A stretch of 64,000 bases of DNA from Candidatus Paceibacterota bacterium (GTDB lineage Bacteria > Verrucomicrobiota > Verrucomicrobiia > Limisphaerales > UBA8199): positions 7,718-71,717 of the forward strand of contig DAOTCE010000027.1 of assembly GCA_035452965.1 (NCBI GenBank). The letters run 5' to 3'. Shown here one piece after another: positions 1 through 9,309 of this stretch. The stretch's first letter is position 1. Each line of letters opens with the position of its first letter. Under the pieces are notes generated by a model. That model saw only the letters and a program-made list of their open reading frames with translations. It was not told where the DNA came from and did no database searches. The position numbers and the translations under genes were made by a program.

Positions 1-1134
1 GCGCACGGCGACCGCGAGCACGGCTTCATCATGAGCCGCCTGCGCCTGGAGCGGAAGGTGGTGGCCGGCTACTGGCAGGACGCGGCCGTGCAGCGGCGCA
101 TCGGCGCCTGGTGCCGCGCCGCGGCAGCATGGCACGACTGGCAGGGGGCGAAGTTCTGCCGCTTTGGCAATAACATGCGCGAGGTCGCCGTAACCGAAGG
201 CGACAAGGTCGCCGCCCAGGTGCAGTTCGGCTACTCGGTCAACGGCTACGAGGTGGGCGACCTCGTCAAATGCGTCAACGCGGCAACGGACCGGGAGGTG
301 GACCGCCTCATCGCCGAATACGAGAGCCTCTACACAGTGGCTCCCCGGCTCCGCAAGAACGGGGCGCAGCGGCAATCCTTGCGCGACGCGGCGCGCATCG
401 AGCTGGGCCTGCGCGCGTTCCTGGGCGCCGGCGACTTCAAGGGCTTCACAGACTGCTTCGAAGCGCTGCACGGGCTTGCCCAATTGCCCGGCCTGGCCGT
501 GCAGCGGCTGATGGCCGACGGCTGCGGTTTTGGCCCCGAAGGCGACTGGAAGACCTGCGCGCTGGTGCGCGCCATGAAGGTCATGGCCGCGGGCCTTAGA
601 GGCGGCACGTCTTTCATGGAGGATTACACCTACCACCTTGACCCGAAACGCAGCCTGGTACTGGGCGCGCACATGCTGGAAATCTGCCCGAGCATTGCCA
701 AAGGCCGCCCCTCGCTCGAAGTGCATCCGCTCGGCATCGGCGGCAAGGCCGACCCGGTGCGACTGGTCTTCGACACACCCGCCGGACCGGGGCTCAACGC
801 GTCCATCATTGACCTGGGCAACCGCTTTCGCTTGCTGGTGAACGAAGTGGAGCTGGTTCCCCCGGACAAGCCGCTGCCCAAACTTCCCGTTGCCCGCGCA
901 GTGTGGATGCCCAAGCCCGACCTCCCGACTGCCGCCGCGGCATGGATTCACGCCGGCGGCGCGCACCACACCGGCTTCAGCCAGGCGGTCACCACGGAAA
1001 TGATCGAAGACTTCGCCGGCATGGCGGGCATCGAGCTGGTGGTGATTGACGCCGACACCCGGTTGCGCCGGTTCAGGCAGGAGCTCAGGTGGAACGAGGC
1101 CTATTACGGCTTGCACCGCGGTTTCGCTGGTTAG
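1..1134 (+). CDS. araA: L-arabinose isomerase, 5'-truncated by the window edge
   Basis: Converts L-arabinose to L-ribulose in the cytoplasm, the first step of arabinose use. The frame is open from base 1, so the true start lies upstream; about 377 of the usual ~500 residues are visible. The C-terminal half carries the family blocks FMEDYTYH, MLEICPSIAKG, HPLGIGGK and GGAHHTGFSQ, ending with RWNEAYYGLHRGF. The conserved Glu/His of these blocks (visible residues E207, E227, H242, H322-H323) fit the metal and substrate site of the family. The first ATG in frame (base 31) lies inside a conserved part of the protein and is not the start. It is followed after 3 nt by araD, so the two are surely co-transcribed; a ribulokinase would be expected upstream, outside the window. 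Confidence 0.95.
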   Translation, partial: AHGDREHGFIMSRLRLERKVVAGYWQDAAVQRRIGAWCRAAAAWHDWQGAKFCRFGNNMREVAVTEGDKVAAQVQFGYSVNGYEVGDLVKCVNAATDREVDRLIAEYESLYTVAPRLRKNGAQRQSLRDAARIELGLRAFLGAGDFKGFTDCFEALHGLAQLPGLAVQRLMADGCGFGPEGDWKTCALVRAMKVMAAGLRGGTSFMEDYTYHLDPKRSLVLGAHMLEICPSIAKGRPSLEVHPLGIGGKADPVRLVFDTPAGPGLNASIIDLGNRFRLLVNEVELVPPDKPLPKLPVARAVWMPKPDLPTAAAAWIHAGGAHHTGFSQAVTTEMIEDFAGMAGIELVVIDADTRLRRFRQELRWNEAYYGLHRGFAG

Positions 1135-1137
1135 CGC

Positions 1138-1830
1138 ATGCTGGAGCAACTCAAGAAGGATGTCTGCCGGGCAAACCAGGATCTCGTCAGAGCGGGCCTT
1201 GTAACTCACACCTGGGGCAACGTCAGCGGGATAGATCGCCGGCGCGGGCTGGTGGTCATCAAGCCGTCGGGCGTGTCCTATGACGACCTGACTCCCCGGC
1301 ACATGGTGGTAGTCGCGCTCCGGAGCGGCGGAGTCCTCGAGGGCCGGCTCAAACCAAGCTCGGACACCGCAACCCACCTGGTGCTCTACCGCGCGTTCCC
1401 GCGACTCGGTGGCATCGCGCACACGCACAGCCTCTACGCCACCGCCTGGGCCCAGGCCGGGAGAGCCCTGCCGCCTTACGGCACGACACAGGCCGATTAC
1501 TGCTACGGCAGCGTGCCCTGCACACGCATGCTCACGCCCGCTGAATTGCAATCCGATTACGAGGCCAACACGGGCCACGTGATCGTCGAGCGGTTCAAGA
1601 AGCTCGACCCGCTGCAGCACCTCGCCGTGCTGGTGGCCAGGCACGGCCCGTTTGCCTGGGGCAGGAACGCGGTCGAGGCGGTCCATAACGCTGAGGTGCT
1701 GGAGTTCATTGCCCGGCTGGCGGCCGAGACCCTGCGCATCAACCCGAAGACCAAACCCATGCCGCCGGCCCTGCTCGCCAAACACTTCCTCCGCAAGCAC
1801 GGAGCCAATGCCACCTATGGCCAAACCTAA
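1138..1830 (+). CDS. araD: L-ribulose-5-phosphate 4-epimerase
   Basis: Class II aldolase-family epimerase that turns L-ribulose 5-phosphate into D-xylulose 5-phosphate for the pentose phosphate pathway. At 230 residues it has the family length. Visible motifs: TWGNVSG near residue 22, IKPSGVSY, the zinc pair in AHTHSLYATAWAQAG, and a later histidine in ARHGPFAWG. The start lies 3 nt after the araA stop, so translational coupling is likely. Sugar uptake is probably served by the downstream sodium symporter. The C-terminus (NPKTKPMPPALLAKHFLRKHG) also matches the family well. No kinase gene is present on this side of the cluster. Confidence 0.95.
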   Translation: MLEQLKKDVCRANQDLVRAGLVTHTWGNVSGIDRRRGLVVIKPSGVSYDDLTPRHMVVVALRSGGVLEGRLKPSSDTATHLVLYRAFPRLGGIAHTHSLYATAWAQAGRALPPYGTTQADYCYGSVPCTRMLTPAELQSDYEANTGHVIVERFKKLDPLQHLAVLVARHGPFAWGRNAVEAVHNAEVLEFIARLAAETLRINPKTKPMPPALLAKHFLRKHGANATYGQT

Positions 1831-1941
1831 CCGCTTGGCCACGCCACCTGCTGTGTGCCTCGAAATTCCGCGAGGTCTCGGGGTGAGCCCGCACTCTCTG
1901 CCTCTGCCCCCCTCGATCTTAACCCCCATCACCACCCTCGC

Positions 1942-3732
1942 ATGCATCCAACCCCACTGAGCGCCAGCGGTCCCACCCTGACAGCCCTGGACTGGCTGGC
2001 CATTGCTTTCTACTTTGGCATCCTCTTGTGCGTCGCCTGGTGGGTGGTCCGCCGCGCCAAGGATACGGCGGCGGATTACTTCCTCGCGGGTCGCAACCTG
2101 GGGTGGTGGGTCATCGGCGCCTCTATTTTCGCTTCGAACATCGGCTCGGAGCATATCGTCGGCCTGGCCGGTTCAGGCGCCAAAGACGGTGTGGCGATGG
2201 CTCATTACGAGTTGCACGCCTGGTGCCTGCTGATGCTGGCGTGGGTGTTCGTGCCGTTCTACGCCCGTTCACTGGTCTTCACCATGCCGGAGTTCCTCGA
2301 ACGCCGCTTCAGCACTGGCTCGCGCTACGTCCTGTCCATTGTCTCGCTCATCACGTTCATCGTGTCGAAGATCGCGGTGGGCATCTTCGCCGGCGGCGTC
2401 GTCTTCTCGACGCTGCTGCCGGAAATCCACCTGAACCTCGGCGGCATTGAGATCAACAGCTTTTGGATTGGCTCCGTGGCGGTCATCGGGCTGACGGGCC
2501 TCTACACCGCGCTGGGCGGCATGCGCGCCGTGGCTTACAACGACGCCGTTCAGGTCGTCGTTCTCATCTGCGGCTCGGCCCTCCTGACCATTTATGGGCT
2601 GGTCAAGCTCGGCGGCTGGAGCGAGCTGCGCGAGCTCTGCGGCTCGGACATGTTCAACCTCTGGAAACCGCTGACGCCCCCCGGCGTCGCGGCCACGTGG
2701 GCGCCGGTGATGGAGAAAGACGCCTCCGGCCAGCTGGTCAAACAGGCTTGGTACTTCAACCAGCACTACCCCTGGCTGGGCATGGCGATCTGCGCCCCGG
2801 TCATCGGCCTTTGGTACTGGTGCACCGACCAATACATCGTTCAGCGCGCATTGGGCGCCCCGAACGAGGCGACCGCCCGGCGCGGCTGCATCTTCGCCGC
2901 ATTTCTCAAGCTCTTCCCCGTCTATCTCTTCATTATCCCGGGCCTCATCTGCTTTGCGCTGGTCAAGAGCGGCAATGTGCCGGAACTCGCCGCCAACTTC
3001 GACGCCCAGAAGGCCTTCCCCCTGATGGTTAAACACCTGCTGCCTCCGGGCCTGCGCGGCATTGTCGTCGCCGGGCTCCTCTCCGCGCTGATGGGCTCGC
3101 TCGCCGGCGTGTTCAATGCCTGCTCCACGCTCTTCACAGTTGACCTCTACGAGAAGTGGAAACCCAAAGCCACCCAGCACCAGATCGTCCGCACCGGCCG
3201 CATCGCCACCACGGTGATGGTCATCATCGCGATGCTGTGGATTCCGGTCGTCCAGGGCGCGCACAGCCTGTATGACTACCTGCAGCAGGTGCAAGGCTAC
3301 CTGGCGCCGCCCATCTTCGTTGTCTTCTTCTTCGGTGTGTTCTGGAAGCGGCTAAACGCCAAAGGCTGTCTCTATGCCATGGTCGCGGGGTTTGTTCTGG
3401 GCCTGTTCCGCATGCTGGTGGACACGCCCGTGACGATGAAGCTCAAGGGTTTCGAGCACGGCTACGCCGAGGGAACGTTCCTGTGGGTCATCAACAACAT
3501 CAACTTCCAGTACTTCAGCATCATCATCACACTGTTCTCCGCGCTGGTAATGGTCATCGTGAGCTACGCGACCCCGGCTCCGCAATACGCGCAGATCCGG
3601 AGCCTCACTTTCGGCACCGCGACGGATGAAGACCGCGCCCGCACCCGGGCCAGTTGGAGTTGGCAGGAGGTGGCGGCCTCCACCTTCATCTTGCTGTGCA
3701 TCCTGGGCGCCTACCTCTACTTCCGGGGATAA
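1942..3732 (+). CDS. Sodium/solute symporter (SSS family), probable sugar transporter
   Basis: Inner-membrane sodium-coupled transporter with about 14 hydrophobic segments over 596 residues. The SSS core is recognisable: YFLAGRNLGWWVIGASIFAS early, then SNIGSEHIVGLAGSGA, GLTGLYTALGGMRAV and a later LSALMGSLAGVFNACSTLF. The ATG at 1942 is preferred because the residues read from the ATG at 1855 are low-complexity and do not resemble a membrane protein. A hydrophilic loop near residues 235-275 is longer than in some relatives. Lying 110 nt after araD and on the same strand, it is inferred to import L-arabinose or a related sugar; specificity cannot be read from sequence alone. Confidence 0.88.
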   Translation: MHPTPLSASGPTLTALDWLAIAFYFGILLCVAWWVVRRAKDTAADYFLAGRNLGWWVIGASIFASNIGSEHIVGLAGSGAKDGVAMAHYELHAWCLLMLAWVFVPFYARSLVFTMPEFLERRFSTGSRYVLSIVSLITFIVSKIAVGIFAGGVVFSTLLPEIHLNLGGIEINSFWIGSVAVIGLTGLYTALGGMRAVAYNDAVQVVVLICGSALLTIYGLVKLGGWSELRELCGSDMFNLWKPLTPPGVAATWAPVMEKDASGQLVKQAWYFNQHYPWLGMAICAPVIGLWYWCTDQYIVQRALGAPNEATARRGCIFAAFLKLFPVYLFIIPGLICFALVKSGNVPELAANFDAQKAFPLMVKHLLPPGLRGIVVAGLLSALMGSLAGVFNACSTLFTVDLYEKWKPKATQHQIVRTGRIATTVMVIIAMLWIPVVQGAHSLYDYLQQVQGYLAPPIFVVFFFGVFWKRLNAKGCLYAMVAGFVLGLFRMLVDTPVTMKLKGFEHGYAEGTFLWVINNINFQYFSIIITLFSALVMVIVSYATPAPQYAQIRSLTFGTATDEDRARTRASWSWQEVAASTFILLCILGAYLYFRG

Positions 3733-3780
3733 CTGCACCGGCGAGTCTTCTAACGAGACGGCTATCTGTCGGCGCCCTGC

Positions 3781-5400
3781 TTAAACGGCGCTCACGTCGC
3801 GCAAGTCCACGTTGAGCTTCTTGAGGGCGTAGCCGGTTTCCCGCATGTAGTTGCCGTAGGACATCATCCAGTGGAATCCCTTCATGTGCTGGAGGAGCGC
3901 CTGGCCGTCACCGAGCACCTGCACCTCGATCTGCGAGCGACAGATATCGAGGAACGGGTTGCCGACGATCTTGCCCGCGAAGCCGACCCATTTCTTGCAA
4001 TCGAAGTCAGGCACGAGGTTGGTGCAAACCTGGCCCAGCTTCATCTCCACTTTGGGCGCGGCGCCGTAATCGGACTCGAAATGGGTGAGAATCTTGACCC
4101 GCTCGGCCCGCCGACCGTCCATTTTGCGGGGGGCCGTGCAGTGGGCCAGCGTGACGACATTTTCATGCGGGAAGGTCGGGTCGTTGAGGAAGACCGGCTT
4201 GCCGGAGATGTAATGCAGCAGGATGCCGGAGGGAATGACCACGAAGTCTGATTCGCAGAAGGCGAGGTAGCCTTCGTCATTTAAGAAGCTCAATGGCATA
4301 CAGGCCGTCGTTTCCGAGATCCCCATGATTGTCCCCATGCAATGATGAACGGTGATGGCGTCCGTGTGCGCTTCGTCCATCAGGTCTTTCATCACCTCGG
4401 TCAGCACGAAAGCTCGATTGACGAAAGGGCGGGCGGTATGAAGCGAGACGCGCGCTTGGGCCAGGTAACGGCTCGCGGCGGCATCGCAGCGTCTGACCAG
4501 CGCTGGGTCTTGCCGGGCGGCTTTGAGGCGCGGTTCGAGGTCTTTGTAGCTGCAGTCCACGATGTCGAGCTTCCAGAGGTTGCGGGCAATCTCCGGCGCC
4601 TTCCTGCCGCCGGCGCCCCAGCCGCCGGCACCGCCGATAGCGACGATGCGCTTGCCCAGCGTATTCTTCAATCCGTGCAAGGCCCGGCAGCGCCAGAGCA
4701 GTTCGTCGCAGTTGTCCACCACAACGTCGGCCACATCCAAGCCGGTCTGATCAAACTCGTCCACGGCCTTGCGGAGAAAATGGGGATGCGCGATTTCATA
4801 CCACAAGTACACCGGACCGGACTCGTGGCGAAGGAACATCAGATTGAACTTCTGCGGGGAGATGAGCCTCTGCAGGATGTCGCGCCCGCCGCCGGCTGCA
4901 TAGACGAGCATGGCGTCATAATCGCCTTGCGCGGCAGCGGCGGCCTCGTTGGAATTGATCACCGCCGCCAGCGGCAGAATCTCCACCGGGAAGTCCGCTT
5001 TGGCCTTGAGTTTGGCAAGCTCACCGGTGATACGCGCCTTCTCAGCAGCGACATCCGCTTCCTTCTGGATGCCGCCCCAGGAACGCCAACTGGTGTGCTC
5101 TCGCCTTTGGGGCAAGGCGTAAGTCAACACCGGCTGCACCTTGAGCGGCTGCTGCGGAAGCGGTCCGCGCGCGGGTAGAGCCAGCGCCGGATCGGCCCCC
5201 AAAACGTCCAAGGCGGAAAACGCCAGTCCGCCCGCGGCCGCCGTGCCGACGCGGAAGAGGAAATCACGGCGGTTCAAGGCGCCGAGGTTGCCGGGCAGAT
5301 TTGCGGCGGCACAACAACTGCAATTACAGGCGTGGAGGGGGTGACTGGATTTCATGGATTGAGGGGTTGGAATCACGGAAGGTACGGACAACTTATTCAT
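3781..5400 (-). CDS. Tat-exported sugar-isomerase-like protein (FucI/AraA fold)
   Basis: About 539 residues from the preferred start at 5400, which has an AGGTG element upstream; a start at 5355 is also possible. A twin-arginine signal (NRRDFLFRVGTAAAGGLAF, then a hydrophobic run and ALA) shows export. The mature part resembles the L-fucose/L-arabinose isomerase fold: an N-terminal Rossmann-like portion around YDAMLVYAAGGG, then TDAITVHHCMGTIMG, PLSFLNDEGYLAFCESDF and a domain with NVVTLAHCTAPRKM. Known isomerases of this fold are cytoplasmic, so an exported one is unusual; it may act on sugars in the periplasm or have lost isomerase activity. It ends 48 nt from the convergent symporter gene. 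Family placement rests on motif resemblance only. Confidence 0.6.
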   Translation of the reverse strand: MNKLSVPSVIPTPQSMKSSHPLHACNCSCCAAANLPGNLGALNRRDFLFRVGTAAAGGLAFSALDVLGADPALALPARGPLPQQPLKVQPVLTYALPQRREHTSWRSWGGIQKEADVAAEKARITGELAKLKAKADFPVEILPLAAVINSNEAAAAAQGDYDAMLVYAAGGGRDILQRLISPQKFNLMFLRHESGPVYLWYEIAHPHFLRKAVDEFDQTGLDVADVVVDNCDELLWRCRALHGLKNTLGKRIVAIGGAGGWGAGGRKAPEIARNLWKLDIVDCSYKDLEPRLKAARQDPALVRRCDAAASRYLAQARVSLHTARPFVNRAFVLTEVMKDLMDEAHTDAITVHHCMGTIMGISETTACMPLSFLNDEGYLAFCESDFVVIPSGILLHYISGKPVFLNDPTFPHENVVTLAHCTAPRKMDGRRAERVKILTHFESDYGAAPKVEMKLGQVCTNLVPDFDCKKWVGFAGKIVGNPFLDICRSQIEVQVLGDGQALLQHMKGFHWMMSYGNYMRETGYALKKLNVDLRDVSAV

Positions 5401-5529
5401 GCGCACGGCACCTGACATTGTTTGCCAAGACTGACTATGCCGTTTACGCACTTGGAAACAGCTTGTCAAGCTCCGCATTTGGAATTCGAGAAAATCGGCA
5501 CGCGGTTGAGAGGTCCATCCGGGCGGCGG

Positions 5530-6906
5530 CTACGCCTCCACCACCTCGCCTGGTTGGGGCTGGATGATCTTTATCTTGGGGTGGCGCGCGCGGATTTGGT
5601 CGGCGAACCACTGGCGGGAGTCGTCTTCGCCGTGGCTGAGCAGCACCAGGCGCGGCTCAACCTCGCTGACAAATTCCAGCAAGTCCTCGCGGTTGGAATG
5701 GGCGGTAAGGTCGAAGTCCTCCATTTCGCACATCCGCTTCATCCTGCCCGCGCTGGGGCTGAGGAGAAATTCCTCGCCCAGCCTGGCAATCTTCAAGCGG
5801 CCGCCCGGCGTTTCCGGGTCGGCGTAGCCGACGAAGAAGATGGCGTGCTTCTCGTCTTCGAGCATCCGGAGCGCCAAATTGTGCGAAGCGGTGTGCTCGC
5901 TCATCATACCGGCGGTGACAACAAAGATCCGGCCCCCGGCCAGCTTCATGTTGTCCACCTGCTCCCGGTCCAGCACGACCAGGTTCAGCGCGTCGTGCAA
6001 CTGCAGATTGGGATATTGCCGGTGCGTGCGGTGCGCTTCCAGGTCGTAGATTTCGGTAAAAACCCGGCCAAGCCCGCCGATGTAGATCGGCTGCGGCCTG
6101 AGTTTTCCTTCGCGCGTCATCAGGGCCAACAGCGCGAGGATTTCCTGCGTGCGGCCCATGGCGAAGGCGGGAATGAGAATGGAGCCTCTTCGGCGGAGGA
6201 CGCGCTCGATGGCCTGGCTGAGTCGCTCGACTTCCGCGCCGCGCGAGAAACCAGGCTGAGGCGCGCGGTTGCCGCGCGTCGTTTCCATGATGAGCACGTC
6301 GGCTCTCACATCCTCGAACCGGGCGCCCCGCAAGATGGTCTGGTCGTGAAAACAGACGTCGCCGGTGTAGAACAATGTCTCTTTTCGGCCGCGGACCATG
6401 ATGCCGGCGGAGCCGAGCGTGTGGCCGGCGTCATAGAATTCCAGGATCGGCGAGACAAACCCCGCGCGGGTCTTCCGAAACGCGGCCCAATCTACCTCGC
6501 GGTTGTACTTGAAGCCCTGGATGCGCGGGGCCAACTCGTCCACCTCGTCGTGGCTGAAGAGCGGGTATTCCTTAAGGCCCAACTCCTCCCGCTGCCGCTT
6601 CATGACGTTGACCGAGTTGTGAAGCACGCGCTCCACAAGGAAGTAGCTGAGCTCGGTCATGAGAATATGGGCCTGCGGGAAATAACGCTCGGCCACGGGC
6701 AGCGACCCCACATGATCGTGATGGCAGTGCGAAATGGCAATCGCATCCAATTCCTCCCGCTTGATCAGATCATACCGCGGCAGCGCCGCGTGACCCTCGC
6801 GCCGGGGATGCGTGCCGGTGTCCAGCAGCAGTCGGTGCCCTTCCAGATCAACGAACCAGGACGACGCCCCGATGTCCGTGTCCGGGTTGAGGTTGATGAT
6901 CCTCAC
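5530..6906 (-). CDS. MBL-fold beta-CASP nuclease-like protein
   Basis: Cytoplasmic metallo-beta-lactamase-fold protein of 458 residues, similar to RNA-processing exonucleases of the beta-CASP group (YSH1/CPSF73-like). The zinc motif is ISHCHHDHVGSLP near residue 58, followed by DAGHTLGSAGI, LFYTGDVCFHD and a beta-CASP part with ILIPAFAMGRTQEIL, then a late VLLSHGEDD histidine. It starts with GTG, and this GTG overlaps the TGA of the upstream secreted-protein gene (GTGA), which implies translational coupling. It could be a ribonuclease or a hydrolase of another phosphodiester; sequence alone does not decide. Confidence 0.85.
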   Translation of the reverse strand: MRIINLNPDTDIGASSWFVDLEGHRLLLDTGTHPRREGHAALPRYDLIKREELDAIAISHCHHDHVGSLPVAERYFPQAHILMTELSYFLVERVLHNSVNVMKRQREELGLKEYPLFSHDEVDELAPRIQGFKYNREVDWAAFRKTRAGFVSPILEFYDAGHTLGSAGIMVRGRKETLFYTGDVCFHDQTILRGARFEDVRADVLIMETTRGNRAPQPGFSRGAEVERLSQAIERVLRRRGSILIPAFAMGRTQEILALLALMTREGKLRPQPIYIGGLGRVFTEIYDLEAHRTHRQYPNLQLHDALNLVVLDREQVDNMKLAGGRIFVVTAGMMSEHTASHNLALRMLEDEKHAIFFVGYADPETPGGRLKIARLGEEFLLSPSAGRMKRMCEMEDFDLTAHSNREDLLEFVSEVEPRLVLLSHGEDDSRQWFADQIRARHPKIKIIQPQPGEVVEA

Positions 6907-7607
6907 TTCATCAGGCCGTAGTTGGCCGGCAGATCGAATTGCTTGGCGTCGGGTCGGGCGAACTGGACCTGGCTGAAGCGCAGGCGGACTGTGGTTTGCT
7001 TTTCCTTCATCTCGATTTGCATCGGGAAATCCTTCAGATCAGCCGCGTTCCAGGTGATTGCCTCAAGAACTGCCCCTTTCTCGCCCTTGACCACAACCTT
7101 GTTCTTCACACAGGCGTGCCCCTCAATGGTCTCCTTACCCAGCGCGCTTTTCTCCAGCTTCAATCCCTTCTGGGCTGCCTCCACTTCGCCCGGGGCCAGC
7201 GGTACGTTCTGGTAAGACTGAACCCCGGGATAAACGACATACGTGGCTTTCTGATCAGGCCGGAACAGGCTGACGATGCGGGCCATGCCCGACTGCTTCA
7301 AGCTGGCGACCGTGCCGGGAGGCAGGTCCTTATTCGTCATTTGTTCAAGGTTGATTTCCAGGCGGACTTTGCCATCCAGGGCGGCCCAATCCATAGGCAT
7401 CCGCACCGTCTCCTGCTGCGACCGGTCTATTACCCGGGCTTCGGCCCTGGCCGTGAACGTAGTAACCGCTCCGAACAGCTTCACGAACGCCGCGTTGATG
7501 CCGGCCGGCGAGCCGGCGGCGGGAATTTGGGCGAACGCGGTCCCATCCATTAACAGGGCCGCAGAAACCGCTACCAACAATCGTGCCATTGATACAAGCA
7601 TCTTCAT
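6903..7607 (-). CDS. Secreted protein of unknown function
   Basis: About 234 residues from the preferred ATG at 7607, which has a GGGAG ribosome-binding site nine bases upstream. The N-terminus is a signal peptide (MLVSMARLLVAVSAALLMDG, then AFAQ). The rest is a beta-rich, lipoprotein-carrier-like sequence with the phrases KVRLEINLEQM, ATYVVYPGVQSYQNVPL and EGHACVKNKVVVKGEKG, suggesting a periplasmic or outer-membrane-facing protein; I cannot name a family with confidence. It is the first gene of a two-gene unit with the MBL protein, overlapping it by 4 nt. A TATAAT hexamer lies just upstream. Confidence 0.75.
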   Translation of the reverse strand: MKMLVSMARLLVAVSAALLMDGTAFAQIPAAGSPAGINAAFVKLFGAVTTFTARAEARVIDRSQQETVRMPMDWAALDGKVRLEINLEQMTNKDLPPGTVASLKQSGMARIVSLFRPDQKATYVVYPGVQSYQNVPLAPGEVEAAQKGLKLEKSALGKETIEGHACVKNKVVVKGEKGAVLEAITWNAADLKDFPMQIEMKEKQTTVRLRFSQVQFARPDAKQFDLPANYGLMK

Positions 7608-7625
7608 GCAGCAAAGCTCCCTTCG

Positions 7626-7654
7626 ATTATACGCGCCGGGCCCCATAACGACAG
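7626..7654 (-). promoter_or_regulatory. Candidate promoter of the secreted protein/MBL operon
   Basis: On the minus strand a perfect TATAAT (7626-7631) is preceded, with a 17-base spacer, by CTGTCG (7649-7654), a weak match to TTGACA. The predicted transcript start would leave a very short leader before the ATG at 7607. The -35 match is poor, so this is tentative. Confidence 0.35.
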
Positions 7655-7719
7655 CAGAAAGTCAGCGCCGATTTCTATTTGGCAGTTGCACGGGTCCGGC
7701 TTAGTTTGGTCAAACGAGC

Positions 7720-9309
7720 ATGGAACACCTTGAACTTGCCTGGCAGGCTATCACGCGTATCCGACGCGAGCGGCGATGGATTATACTGCTTTTTCTCCTC
7801 CAGTGGACGCTGCCGCTGCCGGCGCAGAAGGTTCCGGTCGTGGAAAAGAACCTCGCGAACGGGATGCGGCTTTTGCTGGTGGAACGGCACGATGAGCCAG
7901 CCGTAGCGGGTGGGTGGGTGGCACATGTCGGGAGCTCGAACGAGCGCTTGGGAATAACCGGCATCACCCACCTTTTCGAGCACATGATGTTCAAGGGGAC
8001 GAGGACCATTGGCACCACGAACTACAAGCGGGACCTGGAAATCATCGCGGCGCAGGAGCGCGTTCGCGATCTAATGCGGCAGGAGGAACGGAAGATGCGC
8101 GCTGAATACCGCCTCGGCCAGATTGACGATCTGCTCCAACCCGAGAACCAGACCCCGCGCTACCGCGAGCTGCACAAGGAGTTCAACCAGCTCATCGCGG
8201 AACAGCGCGAGATCCTGGTCAAGAATGAGTTCGACCGCATTTACAGCGGGGCGGGCGGGTCGGGCATGAACGCGTTTACGTCGGAAGACATGACGGCTTA
8301 TTTCATCACCGTGCCCGCCAACAAGCTCGAGCTGTGGGCATGGATGGAATCCGAACGCCTGCTGCGCCCGGTGTTCCGCGAGTTCTATGCCGAGCGGGAC
8401 GTGGTATTCGAAGAACGGCGCATGCGCACGGAGTCCACGCCGCTGGGTAAGTTCCAGGAAGCGTTTAACGCTATGTTCTGGGACTCCTCCCCCTACGCCT
8501 GGCCGGTTATAGGCTGGCCTTCCGACATCCCGGCCATTTCCAAGGCGCAAGCGGACGAATTCTACTCAACCTATTATTGCCCGCAGAACATCACGCTCCT
8601 ACTGGTCGGTGATTTCGCCCCGGCGAACGCGGAGGCGCTGGTCCGCAGATACTTCGAGCGGATCCCGCGCGGCCCCCGCACTCCACCGGATGTGGTGACA
8701 CTGGAAGTAAAACAGCTGGCCGAGAAGCGCATGTATGCCGAAGCCGAAACCAACCCGCAGGTGGACATCCTCTGGCATACAGTGCCGTTTCGGCATCGCG
8801 ACTCGTATGCGTTGTCCATACTCAGTGAGCTTTTGTCCACACGCACCGGGCGGCTTTACAAGGGACTGGTGCTGGGCAGCGCAATCGCCACCGAAGTGTG
8901 GGCGCAGCAAGCATCTATGAAGTGGGAAGGTTACTTTAATGCGGGCGGCGAGGCAAAAGAAGGGAGTAAGCCGGAGGAAGTCGAGCAGGGCATTTACAGC
9001 CATATCGAGAAGTTGAAGACGGAGGCCGTGCCGCCGGAGGAGTTGCAGAAGGTGAAGAACAATTTCGCCGCCGCAGAGTATCGCCGGCTATCGTCCAACT
9101 ACCCGATCCTCATGCACCTGATTCGCAATGACGGTGAAGGAGATTGGCGGGAGATAAACGAGGGCGGGCCTAAGATACAGGCCGTAACGGCTGCTGACGT
9201 GCAGCGTGTAGCCAGCAAGTACTTCACGAAGGAGAACCGGGCCGTGGCGATTTACACCCGCAAGCCGGGCGAGGCCGCCGCGAAGCCAGCTACCCAGGAG
9301 ACACCATGA
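7720..9309 (+). CDS. M16 family zinc protease (catalytic subunit)
   Basis: Secreted or periplasmic insulinase-type peptidase of 529 residues. An N-terminal hydrophobic segment (RRWIILLFLLQWTLPLPAQ) is a signal peptide. The inverted zinc motif H84-L-F-E87-H88 is intact, in the context GITHLFEHMMFKGT. A charged insert of about 80 residues rich in Glu/Arg/Gln (KRDLEIIAAQERVRDLMRQE onward) separates the motif from GGSGMNAFTSEDMTAYFITV, as in many bacterial M16A/B enzymes. Its stop codon overlaps the start of the next M16 gene (ATGA), and the two resemble the usual active/inactive pair that forms a heterodimer. Confidence 0.92.
   Translation: MEHLELAWQAITRIRRERRWIILLFLLQWTLPLPAQKVPVVEKNLANGMRLLLVERHDEPAVAGGWVAHVGSSNERLGITGITHLFEHMMFKGTRTIGTTNYKRDLEIIAAQERVRDLMRQEERKMRAEYRLGQIDDLLQPENQTPRYRELHKEFNQLIAEQREILVKNEFDRIYSGAGGSGMNAFTSEDMTAYFITVPANKLELWAWMESERLLRPVFREFYAERDVVFEERRMRTESTPLGKFQEAFNAMFWDSSPYAWPVIGWPSDIPAISKAQADEFYSTYYCPQNITLLLVGDFAPANAEALVRRYFERIPRGPRTPPDVVTLEVKQLAEKRMYAEAETNPQVDILWHTVPFRHRDSYALSILSELLSTRTGRLYKGLVLGSAIATEVWAQQASMKWEGYFNAGGEAKEGSKPEEVEQGIYSHIEKLKTEAVPPEELQKVKNNFAAAEYRRLSSNYPILMHLIRNDGEGDWREINEGGPKIQAVTAADVQRVASKYFTKENRAVAIYTRKPGEAAAKPATQETP

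Noticed and set aside
2269..3294. Long minus-strand open frame inside the symporter gene
   Set aside because: Shadow frame of a GC-rich membrane protein gene; low-complexity Asp/Glu/Arg-rich translation with no motifs.
5422..6921. 499-codon plus-strand frame opposite the MBL gene
   Set aside because: Shadow frame; the minus strand encodes a full HxHxDH zinc hydrolase.
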